DNA from: Desulfobacterales bacterium
Lineage (GTDB): Bacteria; Desulfobacterota; Desulfobacteria; Desulfobacterales; JAFDCJ01
Direction: 5' to 3'
DNA length: 11,765 bases
Assembly: GCA_020345785.1 (NCBI GenBank)
Contig: CP070771.1
Coordinates: forward strand, 5,901,449 to 5,913,213
This document shows, one piece after another, positions 1 through 6,120 of the stretch; the first letter of the stretch is position 1; every line of letters starts with the position of its first letter. A model generated the notes under the pieces. The model saw only the letters and a list, made by a program, of their open reading frames with translations, ran no database searches and was not told the origin of the DNA. A program made the position numbers and the translations under genes.

Positions 1-2
1 AT

Positions 3-233
3 CGGATCGATCTGGTACTTGACCGGTTTGGCGTCGGCATCGACGGTGCCGCCCCGCAGGAAATTTGCGAAGGTGATTTCGACCGGGACCGCGATGTCGA
101 TGCATACGATTTTTTCGCATTCATCGGCTATTATCCGCAGGATATAAGGGCCGATTTAAATGATGGCGGAGTCGTAACCGGCGACGACCTGAAGGTTTTC
201 ACCAATGACTTCGGTCGGACCAGCTGCCCTTAA
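3..233 (+). CDS. C-terminal end of a secreted dockerin-like (EF-hand) protein, 5' truncated
   Basis: The frame is open from the window edge and ends at TAA 231-233, giving the last 76 residues of a longer protein. It carries two calcium-loop-like segments. The first is around nt 69-125 (CEGDFDRDRDVDAYDFFAF, with aspartates in the D-x-D-x-D-x-D-V-D-x-x-D spacing). The second is around nt 156-194 (ADLNDGGVVTGDDLKVF, D-x-N-D-G-x-V-x-x-x-D-D-L). The protein ends FGRTSCP. Paired loops of this kind at an extreme C-terminus are typical of type I dockerin domains, which in Desulfobacterota and Planctomycetes often end large exported proteins. By family knowledge they bind calcium and may dock to cohesins or stabilise the tail. 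The function of the missing N-terminal part cannot be judged. Codon use and periodicity look coding. I am confident that it is a coding tail and moderately confident in the dockerin assignment. Confidence 0.75.
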   Translation, partial: RIDLVLDRFGVGIDGAAPQEICEGDFDRDRDVDAYDFFAFIGYYPQDIRADLNDGGVVTGDDLKVFTNDFGRTSCP

Positions 234-257
234 ACGCTCTTGGTCATCGAAATGTAA

Positions 258-286
258 TTGACAGTGCGGGACCAATTAGATAAGGC
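258..286 (+). promoter_or_regulatory. Possible sigma-70 promoter ahead of bfr
   Basis: A perfect TTGACA lies at 258-263. The hexamer 17 nt downstream (TAAGGC, 281-286) is a poor -10 element, with TAGATA overlapping at 277-282. The position, about 110 nt upstream of the bacterioferritin start and just after the preceding gene, is sensible. Only the -35 match is good, so this is a weak call. Confidence 0.25.
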
Positions 287-329
287 ATGCTCACGGGAAT
301 TTTTTAGGGGAATCCTCGACTTGACCAAA

Positions 330-355
330 GGTTGAGAATACGTTTTTTCCCAACC
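330..355 (+). repeat. Inverted repeat in the bfr leader
   Basis: GGTTGAGAA (330-338) faces TTCCCAACC (347-355) across an 8-nt loop, giving 8 of 9 pairs with one A/C mismatch. It sits 42 nt upstream of the bacterioferritin ATG. It could be an operator, a leader hairpin or chance. It has no trailing T-tract, so it is not a normal terminator, and it does not clearly match a Fur box. Confidence 0.3.
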
Positions 356-396
356 ACTCTCATATACGAAACTAGGAAAATCAAAAGGAGGTTATC

Positions 397-936
397 ATGG
401 CAAAGGCTGCAAAAGAACAACGACGGCAAAAGGTAATCGAGGTTTTAAACAAGGCACGTTCCATGGAATTGCGGGCCATACACCAGTACATGAATCAGCA
501 TTATAACCTGGACGACATGGACTACGGCGAACTGGCTGCCAAACTCAAGCTGATTGCCATCGATGAAATGCGGCATGCGGAGACGTTTGCCGAACGCGTC
601 AAGGAGCTTGGCGGCGAGCCGGTCGCCGAACCTGACGGCAAGGTTACCAAAGGCCAGAAAGTCCAGGCAATGTTTACTTTCGATGCCGGGTTGGAGGATA
701 ATACCATCGACACCTACAACCAATTCCTTTTGGTGTGCCGGGACAACGGCGACAGTATCAGCGTGAAAATTTTTGAAACTATTATCGACGAAGAACAGAT
801 TCATTATAACTACTTCGACAATGTCGACAGTCATATCGAGCAACTCGGTGATACGTATCTCGCCAAAATCGCGGGCACGCCGTCTGCCACCGGATTGGGT
901 CCCAGTGGATTCGCCGTCAGCGGTCAAGGTGAATAA
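397..936 (+). CDS. bfr: Bacterioferritin (heme-containing ferritin, ferroxidase)
   Basis: This 179-residue four-helix-bundle ferritin oxidises Fe(II) at a di-iron site and stores ferric mineral inside a 24-subunit cytoplasmic shell. All six ferroxidase ligands are present at a constant +6 offset from E. coli Bfr: Glu24 (MELRAIHQY), Glu57 and His60 (DEMRHAE), Glu100, Glu133 and His136 (DEEQIHY). Met58 matches the E. coli heme ligand Met52, so heme binding at the two-fold interface is expected. A tail of about 20 residues after 160, rich in Gly, Ser and Pro, extends beyond the last helix. The start is set by a strong AAAAGGAGG about 6 nt before ATG. The gene stands alone: the previous gene ends 163 nt upstream and the next gene begins more than 600 nt downstream. 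In an anaerobe its likely role is iron storage and protection from oxygen and peroxide. The family assignment is secure. Confidence 0.95.
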   Translation: MAKAAKEQRRQKVIEVLNKARSMELRAIHQYMNQHYNLDDMDYGELAAKLKLIAIDEMRHAETFAERVKELGGEPVAEPDGKVTKGQKVQAMFTFDAGLEDNTIDTYNQFLLVCRDNGDSISVKIFETIIDEEQIHYNYFDNVDSHIEQLGDTYLAKIAGTPSATGLGPSGFAVSGQGE

Positions 937-1069
937 ATGCAGGGGGGGGGCTCGTCGCAATTGGTCGCTTTTTTTCTAACATTGAAAACCTGTTCCTCTA
1001 GTCCAGGCTAGAGAAGATTGGCTGTGCCGTAAATGAATGTCATGGGGTATTGGATTAATGGAGTCTTGG

Positions 1070-1103
1070 CCCCGGTGAAATATGAAAAAAAGATTTCACG
1101 GGG
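1070..1103 (+). repeat. Hairpin downstream of bfr
   Basis: CCCCGGTGAAAT (1070-1081) pairs with ATTTCACGGGG (1093-1103), giving 11 base pairs with one bulged G and an A-rich 11-nt loop. It lies 134 nt after the bacterioferritin stop. The sequence that follows is TAAAAATACT rather than a T-run, so it may be a transcript-end or processing hairpin but not a standard intrinsic terminator. Confidence 0.45.
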
Positions 1104-1280
1104 TAAAAATACTGGGTTTGGCGGAATGCGATCTGTTTTTATAGGGATGGCACGGATCGCAAAATATAATCAGACCATCATCCGCTTTTGATCCGCTATA
1201 TTCAATATTCCATTTTTCCACCCCTCCTGAGGCGGATCTGCGACATTCCATTATTCCATGGGTTATCTGACGGCCAAAAC

Positions 1281-1336
1281 CACCCCTGTGGGGTGACGTC
1301 AAACCCTGCCGTCGGCGGGGCCTCTGGGTCAGGGTT
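1281..1336. repeat. Two adjacent inverted repeats
   Basis: CACCCC-TGT-GGGGTG (1281-1295) is a perfect 6-bp stem with a 3-nt loop. Close by, AACCCTG (1302-1308) pairs perfectly with CAGGGTT (1330-1336), and CTTTACTTTTATCC follows. The second could serve as a weak + strand terminator. The role is unknown. Confidence 0.4.
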
Positions 1337-1602
1337 CTTTACTTTTATCCCGTGAAAGTTCTTCCCAATTGAGGGGGGCGATGACCGGGGCGTAATCCCA
1401 TGCCTCAATAATCACTCGGTTTTTCTTTAAGTTGTAGAAAATTCGCGACGCTATTACTGCATCGACAACAACTAGGTGGGCTTGACGGCCCGCCTTCTGT
1501 TAGTCTTCGACCGACCTCCGATTGGGGCGACATGCCCGCGCTTGAATATTATTGTTGAACTTTTCTTGGCAGCTACCGGATTATCAAATCGCAGGAGGTT
1601 CC

Positions 1603-2028
1603 ATGGGCAAATACGATCGGCATGCAGATTTTGAAATCAAATTTATCGAAAATAATCAAATTAGGATCTCAACCGATGACTGCTCGCTTGTGACGGAGTA
1701 TATTGAAAAAGACGGCGTAAAGCGCAAGACCATGGGGCCGGCGAACATCTTTTTCTCCGCCTTCGCGTTGTGAGCGTCCATGGATATTCTGGCATTTTGC
1801 CGGAAACGCGGCCTTGCTGCCGACGGATTCAGGATCAGACAAATCGTGGACTGGAATCGCAGGCATACCGATCAAACCAAGGTTTTTCTCAGCATCGAGC
1901 TGCCCCATCATTTTCCGGCCAAATACGAGAAAACCATCGCTAAAGCCGTTGACAATTGCCTGGTGGCCAGACTCGGCCGGGGCCTCAACCAGCGCAGCTT
2001 TGTAAAATCGGTCACAAGGAAGGATTAA
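1603..2028 (+). CDS. OsmC-family peroxidase-like protein with in-frame TGA, probable selenoprotein (Sec57)
   Basis: Read through the TGA at 1771-1773, this is one 141-residue OsmC/Ohr-type protein. These enzymes reduce organic hydroperoxides in the cytoplasm using a peroxidatic Cys and a second Cys. The upstream part ends GPANIFFSAFAL. The frame then continues ASMDILAFCRKRGL, reproducing the family pattern (PxxxFLASxxxCxGxxVLxFCxxRG) without a gap, so the TGA falls on the peroxidatic Cys. The second Cys is Cys119 (DNCLVARL), 62 residues later, close to the spacing in OsmC. LPHHFPAKYEKTIAKAVDNC is also typical. The start is ATG 1603 after GCAGGAGGTT; an in-frame ATG at 1552 lacks a site. The next ATG after the TGA (1780) has no Shine-Dalgarno, which argues against two genes. 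The stop lies 3 nt before dctP, whose ribosome site is inside this gene. A TGC/TGT to TGA nonsense mutation is the alternative. Confidence 0.8.
1771..1773 (+). other. Probable selenocysteine UGA codon
   Basis: TGA occupies codon 57 of the OsmC-like gene at the position of the catalytic cysteine. Both flanks are in the same frame and both match the family. OsmC-like selenoproteins are an established bacterial class, including in selenoprotein-rich deltaproteobacteria. No selA, selB, selC or selD lies in this window, so decoding ability is inferred. Confidence 0.75.
1774..1809 (+). promoter_or_regulatory. bSECIS-like stem-loop directly after the UGA
   Basis: GCGT (1774-1777) pairs with ACGC (1806-1809), and TTCTGGCA (1787-1794) pairs with TGCCGGAA (1798-1805), including one G-U pair. 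The loop is TTT, and nine unpaired bases lie on the 5' side. The apical loop is centred about 23 nt after the UGA. With the UGA the element spans 39 nt, much like the E. coli fdhF element in size and position. The usual guanine near the start of the apical loop is absent, so the fit to the classical bacterial SECIS is incomplete. Confidence 0.5.
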
Positions 2029-2031
2029 ACC

Positions 2032-3195
2032 ATGCATCTTAGATTTTCTATCAAATTACCTGCCCGTTTGGTTATTGTATTAGCGGCTTCGGCTTTTTTC
2101 TGCACTGTGGCGGCCCAAGCCGACGAAGTCGACAACTGGTTTGAGCACAAGATTCCCTCTGCCGAACCGGAAATCACCTACAACGGTGATACCTTCAACC
2201 TGAAGTTCTCGCACCCGTCGCCGCCAGCCTCTTTGGTTCCGCCGGTCTGGCGCGCAGGACTCTCCTGGCAGGAAAAAGCCACCAACGGTAAGCTGATATT
2301 CAAAGAATACGGCGCCGGTTCGCTGCACGGCGCCAAAGACGGCTTCAAAGCGGTGCGCTCTCACATCACCGACTATGCGACCTGTTTTGTTGCCCACGAG
2401 GGGCGTGGGTTTCCGTTCACCAAAGTCTTTGAACTGCCATTTGTAACGCCAAGCAATCCGCTGGCAGGCGTGCGGGTCGTTGCCGAACTGGCTCCCAGAT
2501 ACTTCAAACCGGAATTTGAAAAAAGAGAGGTGTATTACGGCTACATGGTCTTGGTGGGCGCTGCCGATATCATGAGCCGCAAGCCGATCCGCAAACTGGA
2601 AGACATGCAGGGGCTCAAGATCATTGCCCAGGGTTTTGATCCCCTGGCCGCCAAAGCGCTGGGAGCCGTGATTGTCAATATTCCCTATCCGGATATTTAC
2701 GCCTCGTTTCAGCAGGGAATCGTTGACGCTGTATTGTGGGTCGATCCGGGGTTTGTGCCTTATAAGATATACGAATTAGCCAAGTACCATACGACATTGA
2801 ATATATCCGCCCAGCATATCGATACCTGCATCAACAAGGAGGCTTTTGATGCGCTGCCCCGCGACCTGAAGAATACCTTTTATAACTTTCAGCAGCGAAT
2901 GGCCTATGCCGTTGCCAAACGCGTCGGCGTTGATTTCAGGGCCAAGGCCATGGAAATTTACAAAGAAAACGGTGTCGAGATGATTACGCTGCCGCCGGAA
3001 GAACTTGCCCGCTGGAAAGCTGCAATGAGACCGGTTTTGGAACAATGGGCCGACAAATACGAAGCCCAGGGCTTGCCGGCGCGGGAACTGCTGGCGGATA
3101 TAGAAAAATTAACCCAGAAGTACAACACCATGAACGGTGATGAGATATTCAAGTTGATCGTCGAAAAACCGGTGCCGGGTATCATTGATTACTAG
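2032..3195 (+). CDS. dctP: TRAP transporter periplasmic substrate-binding protein (DctP family)
   Basis: This 387-residue protein captures a solute in the periplasm and delivers it to the DctQM permease encoded next. Residues 1-30 form a signal peptide (basic start, hydrophobic core, likely cleavage after AQA). The mature protein shows the DctP fold signatures: FSHPSPPASLVPPVW near residue 59, an aromatic-rich middle, DIMSRKPIRKLEDMQGLK at 179-196, NIPYPDIYASFQQGIVDAV at 216-234, and a helical C-terminus. In classical DctP proteins the GLKxR motif supplies an arginine that binds the substrate carboxylate. Here the motif reads GLKII, with Ile198 in that place, so the ligand may differ or be held differently. 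The start at ATG 2032 follows AAGGAAGG inside the OsmC-like gene, 3 nt after its stop. The family is certain; the substrate is unknown. Confidence 0.93.
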   Translation: MHLRFSIKLPARLVIVLAASAFFCTVAAQADEVDNWFEHKIPSAEPEITYNGDTFNLKFSHPSPPASLVPPVWRAGLSWQEKATNGKLIFKEYGAGSLHGAKDGFKAVRSHITDYATCFVAHEGRGFPFTKVFELPFVTPSNPLAGVRVVAELAPRYFKPEFEKREVYYGYMVLVGAADIMSRKPIRKLEDMQGLKIIAQGFDPLAAKALGAVIVNIPYPDIYASFQQGIVDAVLWVDPGFVPYKIYELAKYHTTLNISAQHIDTCINKEAFDALPRDLKNTFYNFQQRMAYAVAKRVGVDFRAKAMEIYKENGVEMITLPPEELARWKAAMRPVLEQWADKYEAQGLPARELLADIEKLTQKYNTMNGDEIFKLIVEKPVPGIIDY

Positions 3196-3208
3196 GGAGA
3201 TCCGCAGG

Positions 3209-3712
3209 ATGTCCTTACAAGTAACTCCCCTTATCAACCGCCTTGCACGAGGCCTTCACCGGGCCGGGATATACATCAGCATCCCGCTGCTGGTCGTCAT
3301 TCTGAGTATCGATGTATGTTTGCGATATGTCTTCAACTCCCCGCTGATTTGGGGCGGTGAAGTGAGCGCCCTCATCCTGTCGATAGTGTTTTTTGCCAGC
3401 CTGCCGCATGTGACCGGGATTGACGGCCACATTCGAATGGATATGCTGTATCGCCTGATGGGACCCGCGGCCAAGAGGTTGACCGATGTCGTAACGGGCC
3501 TGTGTGGCTTCATCTTTGCAGTGCTGCTGACGTATCAATCGTTAAAAGGCACTCTGGAAATGTATCGCTGGGATCAAGGCGCCGAGATGGTCGATATCCC
3601 GTACTGGCCGTTTGTGTTGTTTGCCGGTATATGCGGTTTGATTCTCACGGCCCAGTTTTTCAGCCGGATGATTTTGCCATTTATCGAATCTTCTCGGGGG
3701 AGCGACGGCTGA
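3209..3712 (+). CDS. dctQ: TRAP transporter small membrane subunit (DctQ family)
   Basis: This 167-residue inner-membrane protein has four predicted transmembrane segments (about 18-40, 48-68, 86-108 and 130-152). It matches the DctQ subunit that pairs with DctM in sodium-driven TRAP uptake. Family signatures visible are DVCLRYVFNSPLIWGGEVS in and after the first helix, GHIRMDML in the central loop, and IPYWPF before the last helix. ATG 3209 is preferred because AGGGAG (3195-3200) sits 8 nt upstream. A TTG at 3185 in the same frame would overlap the end of dctP and has no good site. The stop TGA overlaps the dctM ATG by one base (TGATG), indicating translational coupling. Separate dctQ and dctM genes are the usual arrangement; some relatives have them fused. 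Confidence 0.92.
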   Translation: MSLQVTPLINRLARGLHRAGIYISIPLLVVILSIDVCLRYVFNSPLIWGGEVSALILSIVFFASLPHVTGIDGHIRMDMLYRLMGPAAKRLTDVVTGLCGFIFAVLLTYQSLKGTLEMYRWDQGAEMVDIPYWPFVLFAGICGLILTAQFFSRMILPFIESSRGSDG

Positions 3713-5013
3713 TGGATCCTCTTGTGCTCGGCATCCTGTCCACCGTTCTGATGATTGCCCTGACCTTTCTGGGGGTGCCTATAGCCTTGGCGCTTCTGGC
3801 GATCGGCGCCGTCGGGAATATCTATTTAATGGGGCTGGCCCAAACGGCCATGCAGGTTCATCTGATCACCTGGGAAACCGGTACCAACTTTCTGCTGATC
3901 GCCGTACCCCTTTTCGTTTTCATGGGCCAGCTGGTATATCACACGGAAATTGCTTCCGACCTCTACGATTTTGTGCACAAGTGGTTCGGTCGGCTGCCTG
4001 GTGGACTCGCCGTAACCGGCGTCTTTACATCGGCCGGGTTCGGTGCCGTCACCGGTTCCAGCGTGGCGGCGATTGCTACCATGGGCATCATGGTGATGCC
4101 CGAGATGAAAAAATACAACTACAACCTGCGCCTTGCCACCGGCAGTCTGGCATCGGCCGGTACGCTCGCCATTATGATTCCGCCCAGCATTCCTATGGTG
4201 ATTTACGGTGTCTGGACTGAGACGTCCATCGGCAAGCTGTTTATCGCCGGGGTGGTGCCCGGAATTCTACTGGCAGCCGGTTTTTGCGGCATGATCGTTT
4301 TCCGCTGTTTGCTGAACCGAAGATTGGGCCCGGCCGGACCCAGGTACTCGTGGAATCAAAGGCTGGGTGCCTTATCCAAACTGCTGCCGACCACCATTAT
4401 TTTTGTGATTGTCCTTGGCGGAATTTACGGCGGGATTTTTACCCCCACCGAGGCTTCGGCCATCGGCGCGGTCGGTGTTCTGCTGGTAACCCTGGTCATG
4501 AGACGATTGACGCTGGAGCGGCTAAAAAACTCCCTCTGGCAAACCGGTGAAATCAGTGCCATGATTTACGCCATTTTAATCGGCGGCGTGATGTTCAGCC
4601 GGCTGCTGGTTCAGACCGATGTGACGCCGGCCCTGGTCAATTATATCGCCGCTCTGCAGGTAAGTCCTTACACCATCATTTTTTTATTTTCCATCATGTT
4701 TCTTTTGCTGGGGGCCGTTCTGGACACCTTCGGCATGTTGATCCTGACGCTGCCCCTGGTTTTTCCCATTTGCCGCAACCTGGGATTTGACCCGGTATGG
4801 TTCGGCATCTACATGACCGTAATGATGGAAATCGCCATGTTAACGCCCCCCATCGGACTGAATGTATTCGTCATGCAGCGGGTTGCCCCCGAAGTGCCCC
4901 TGGTCGAAATTTTTCGAGGTGTCCTGCCCTTTGTCGTCGTGTGCCTGCTTTTAGTTGTATTAATTGTTGCGCTGCCGCAGCTGGCCCTGTGGTTGCCGTC
5001 AACCATGGGGTAG
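3712..5013 (+). CDS. dctM: TRAP transporter large permease subunit (DctM family)
   Basis: This 433-residue polytopic membrane protein, with about 12 hydrophobic segments, is the transport channel of the TRAP system and belongs to the ion transporter superfamily. Characteristic motifs appear in order: NFLLIAVPLFVFMGQ near residue 63, GAVTGSSVAAIATMG near 109, IPPSIPMVIYG near 154, GGIFTPTEASAIG near 241, and MLTPPIGLNVFVMQ near 377. The length is normal for DctM. The start is ATG 3712, which overlaps the dctQ stop and follows GGGGGAG; an in-frame ATG at 3502 inside dctQ is rejected. The gene closes the operon, and a weak terminator-like hairpin lies about 170 nt downstream. Together dctPQM form a complete uptake system driven by an ion gradient. 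Confidence 0.95.
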   Translation: MDPLVLGILSTVLMIALTFLGVPIALALLAIGAVGNIYLMGLAQTAMQVHLITWETGTNFLLIAVPLFVFMGQLVYHTEIASDLYDFVHKWFGRLPGGLAVTGVFTSAGFGAVTGSSVAAIATMGIMVMPEMKKYNYNLRLATGSLASAGTLAIMIPPSIPMVIYGVWTETSIGKLFIAGVVPGILLAAGFCGMIVFRCLLNRRLGPAGPRYSWNQRLGALSKLLPTTIIFVIVLGGIYGGIFTPTEASAIGAVGVLLVTLVMRRLTLERLKNSLWQTGEISAMIYAILIGGVMFSRLLVQTDVTPALVNYIAALQVSPYTIIFLFSIMFLLLGAVLDTFGMLILTLPLVFPICRNLGFDPVWFGIYMTVMMEIAMLTPPIGLNVFVMQRVAPEVPLVEIFRGVLPFVVVCLLLVVLIVALPQLALWLPSTMG

Positions 5014-5183
5014 TTTCCTGTCATGGTATTTAATTGAGGGGCCGGGGAGTTTTACACCTAAAGCTCGAATTGATTTAATTATCCTTTCTTTTCCGGAATC
5101 AAGTCATATGAAACCCAAATTTCAAATTTCAAGCTCCAGATAAGTCCTGCCTCCCTATTTGAAAGATTTTCACGGTTGATGCC

Positions 5184-5200
5184 GACGGGCCGCCGTTTTT
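5184..5200 (+). terminator. Weak intrinsic terminator candidate for the TRAP operon
   Basis: GACGG (5184-5188) pairs with CCGTT (5193-5197, one G-U pair) around GCCG, and the T-run covers 5196-5200. The stem is short and it lies 170 nt past dctM. Confidence 0.3.
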
Positions 5201-5227
5201 AAGGATTTTTCCTGTATCCAAATCCTT
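5201..5227. repeat. Perfect 8-bp inverted repeat
   Basis: AAGGATTT (5201-5208) faces AAATCCTT (5220-5227) across 11 nt. It lies about 110 nt upstream of the next small gene and directly after the weak terminator. An operator or part of a composite hairpin is possible; nothing decides between them. Confidence 0.35.
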
Positions 5228-5336
5228 TCACTTGTGCTATAGACCAGTTTCAATAATACCTTGGCACATCCCTGAAGATGTGCTCGATCCCGTCATTCTC
5301 TAATGATTTATCTTCCGCTCACCAAAAGGATTAATT

Positions 5337-5558
5337 ATGTATTCCGTGATGATTCGAGTCGGCAACGCCCGTAAAATCAAACGCGAAACTTTTGACAATC
5401 CGGCCGACGCCGAAGCATATTTCAACAAGCTTTGCGAACGCCGCACCGACTATCCGGCCACCGTTGTGCTGGCCGAAAGAATTCTGGTTAGAAAAAAGTT
5501 TCGGATTGATAGAAACCACAAGGGCGAGCGCATGATAATAAACGAGGATTTGGTTTAG
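5337..5558 (+). CDS. Small conserved-looking protein of unknown function
   Basis: This 73-residue protein is highly charged and has no signal peptide or membrane segment, so it should be cytoplasmic. It begins with a likely beta-strand (MYSVMIRVGNARKIKRETF), continues with a helix (NPADAEAYFNKLCERR), and ends with strands and an acidic tail (MIINEDLV). The layout suggests one small alpha/beta domain. There is a single cysteine (Cys33). The start is supported by AAAAGGA about 6 nt before ATG, and the codon composition matches neighbouring genes. I do not recognise the family. It stands alone, more than 300 nt from genes on either side, so context gives no role. Confidence 0.7.
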   Translation: MYSVMIRVGNARKIKRETFDNPADAEAYFNKLCERRTDYPATVVLAERILVRKKFRIDRNHKGERMIINEDLV

Positions 5559-6120
5559 TGCGCTGTTTGGCGACTCGTGTGCATGATCCTGTTTTGGGTA
5601 ATGTAATTTCATCGTCCGCCCTTTTCCAAATCACGAAAATATCTGCGTTTTCGCCATGCTTAGCGAGAAAACAACCGCTGCGGCCGATAATCCACTCTCC
5701 ACTCTGAGTTCACAAAAATATACTCCTGCTGTCTACATTCGTATACTTTTTGCCTCGCCCGACATACCAGCATGCCGATCGAATACCCCCTATTTAATTG
5801 ATATTATTTATGATTTATCATTTCTAAATTCTATGGAATATTTTTTGCACAATTTTACTGGATAACTAAAGGTGTAAGATTACCTGCCTGCCTGCGTGCA
5901 TGTGCGATAACCTGAATAATTTTGCCCGGGTCTACCCGTTCGTCCTTAGGGGGGCATAACCCGCGTTAAAGCGCTGCATTTTTACGAAATCCTATTAATT
6001 TTTTAACGGAACAATAAACAATATTTTGGTTCATAGAACCATTTTTTAATACATTGCCGTCAATGCGTTCGGGCAGGAAACCGAATAACCGAGTCAAATT
6101 TTAACAGGAAGGAGAATCCG
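5559..6120. other. AT-rich intergenic region with hairpins
   Basis: In these 562 nt I see no gene I trust. A 69-codon frame at 5656-5865 has no ribosome site and no coding-like periodicity. The stretch from about 5790 to 5870 is very AT-rich. Then come a CCTG/CGTG run (5883-5906), a CGGGT-CT-ACCCG hairpin (5927-5938), and a terminator-like hairpin at 6027-6047. The region could hold a long leader or a small RNA for the gene at 6121. Confidence 0.5.
6027..6047 (+). terminator. Small intrinsic-terminator-like hairpin upstream of the secreted protein gene
   Basis: TGGTTC (6027-6032) and GAACCA (6036-6041) form a perfect 6-bp stem with loop ATA, followed by six T (6042-6047). It ends 73 nt before the ATG at 6121. 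It could end a small transcript or act as an attenuator in the leader. Confidence 0.45.

Larger units (their letters stand above)
937..1602. other. Long intergenic region without a convincing gene
   Basis: This stretch of 666 nt holds a run of nine G (942-950), a hairpin at 1070-1103, two more inverted repeats at 1281-1295 and 1302-1336, and TTCCAT-rich low-complexity sequence around 1200-1260. On the - strand, 1329-1499 has a 56-codon open frame with coding-like composition (including VVVDAVIASRIFYNLKK and EAWDYAPVIAPLNWEEL). It has no start codon except an internal GTG, no ribosome binding site, and a stop just upstream, so it may be a gene remnant. No tRNA-like fold was seen. Confidence 0.6.
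5014..5336. other. Intergenic region after the TRAP operon
   Basis: These 323 nt hold no coding-like frame. Visible items are AAATTTC direct repeats near 5117-5132 (a low-complexity motif common between genes in Desulfobacterota), the weak terminator at 5184-5200, and an 8-bp inverted repeat at 5201-5227. TTGGCAC near 5261 recalls a sigma-54 -24 box, but no GC dinucleotide stands at the right distance for a -12 box. Confidence 0.55.

Noticed and set aside
942..950. Run of nine G after bfr
   Set aside because: It lies outside any reading frame, so there is no evidence of phase variation; it may be a simple tract or a sequencing artefact.
445..960. 171-codon open frame on the - strand opposite bacterioferritin
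   Set aside because: It is a shadow of bfr, which has complete ligand residues and a strong ribosome site.
1552..1602. Longer start of the OsmC-like gene at ATG 1552
   Set aside because: There is no ribosome site there, while AGGAGG directly precedes ATG 1603 and the family N-terminus fits the shorter form.
3502..3711. Upstream extension of dctM to ATG 3502
   Set aside because: It would lie inside dctQ, and its residues do not resemble DctM. ATG 3712 has a ribosome site and overlaps the dctQ stop in the usual way.
5261..5283. Possible sigma-54 promoter (TTGGCAC ... TGTGC)
   Set aside because: The GG and GC dinucleotides are 19 nt apart instead of the required 12.
5656..5865. 69-codon open frame in the AT-rich gap
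   Set aside because: It has no ribosome site, its composition is unlike neighbouring genes, and no recognisable fold or motif is visible.
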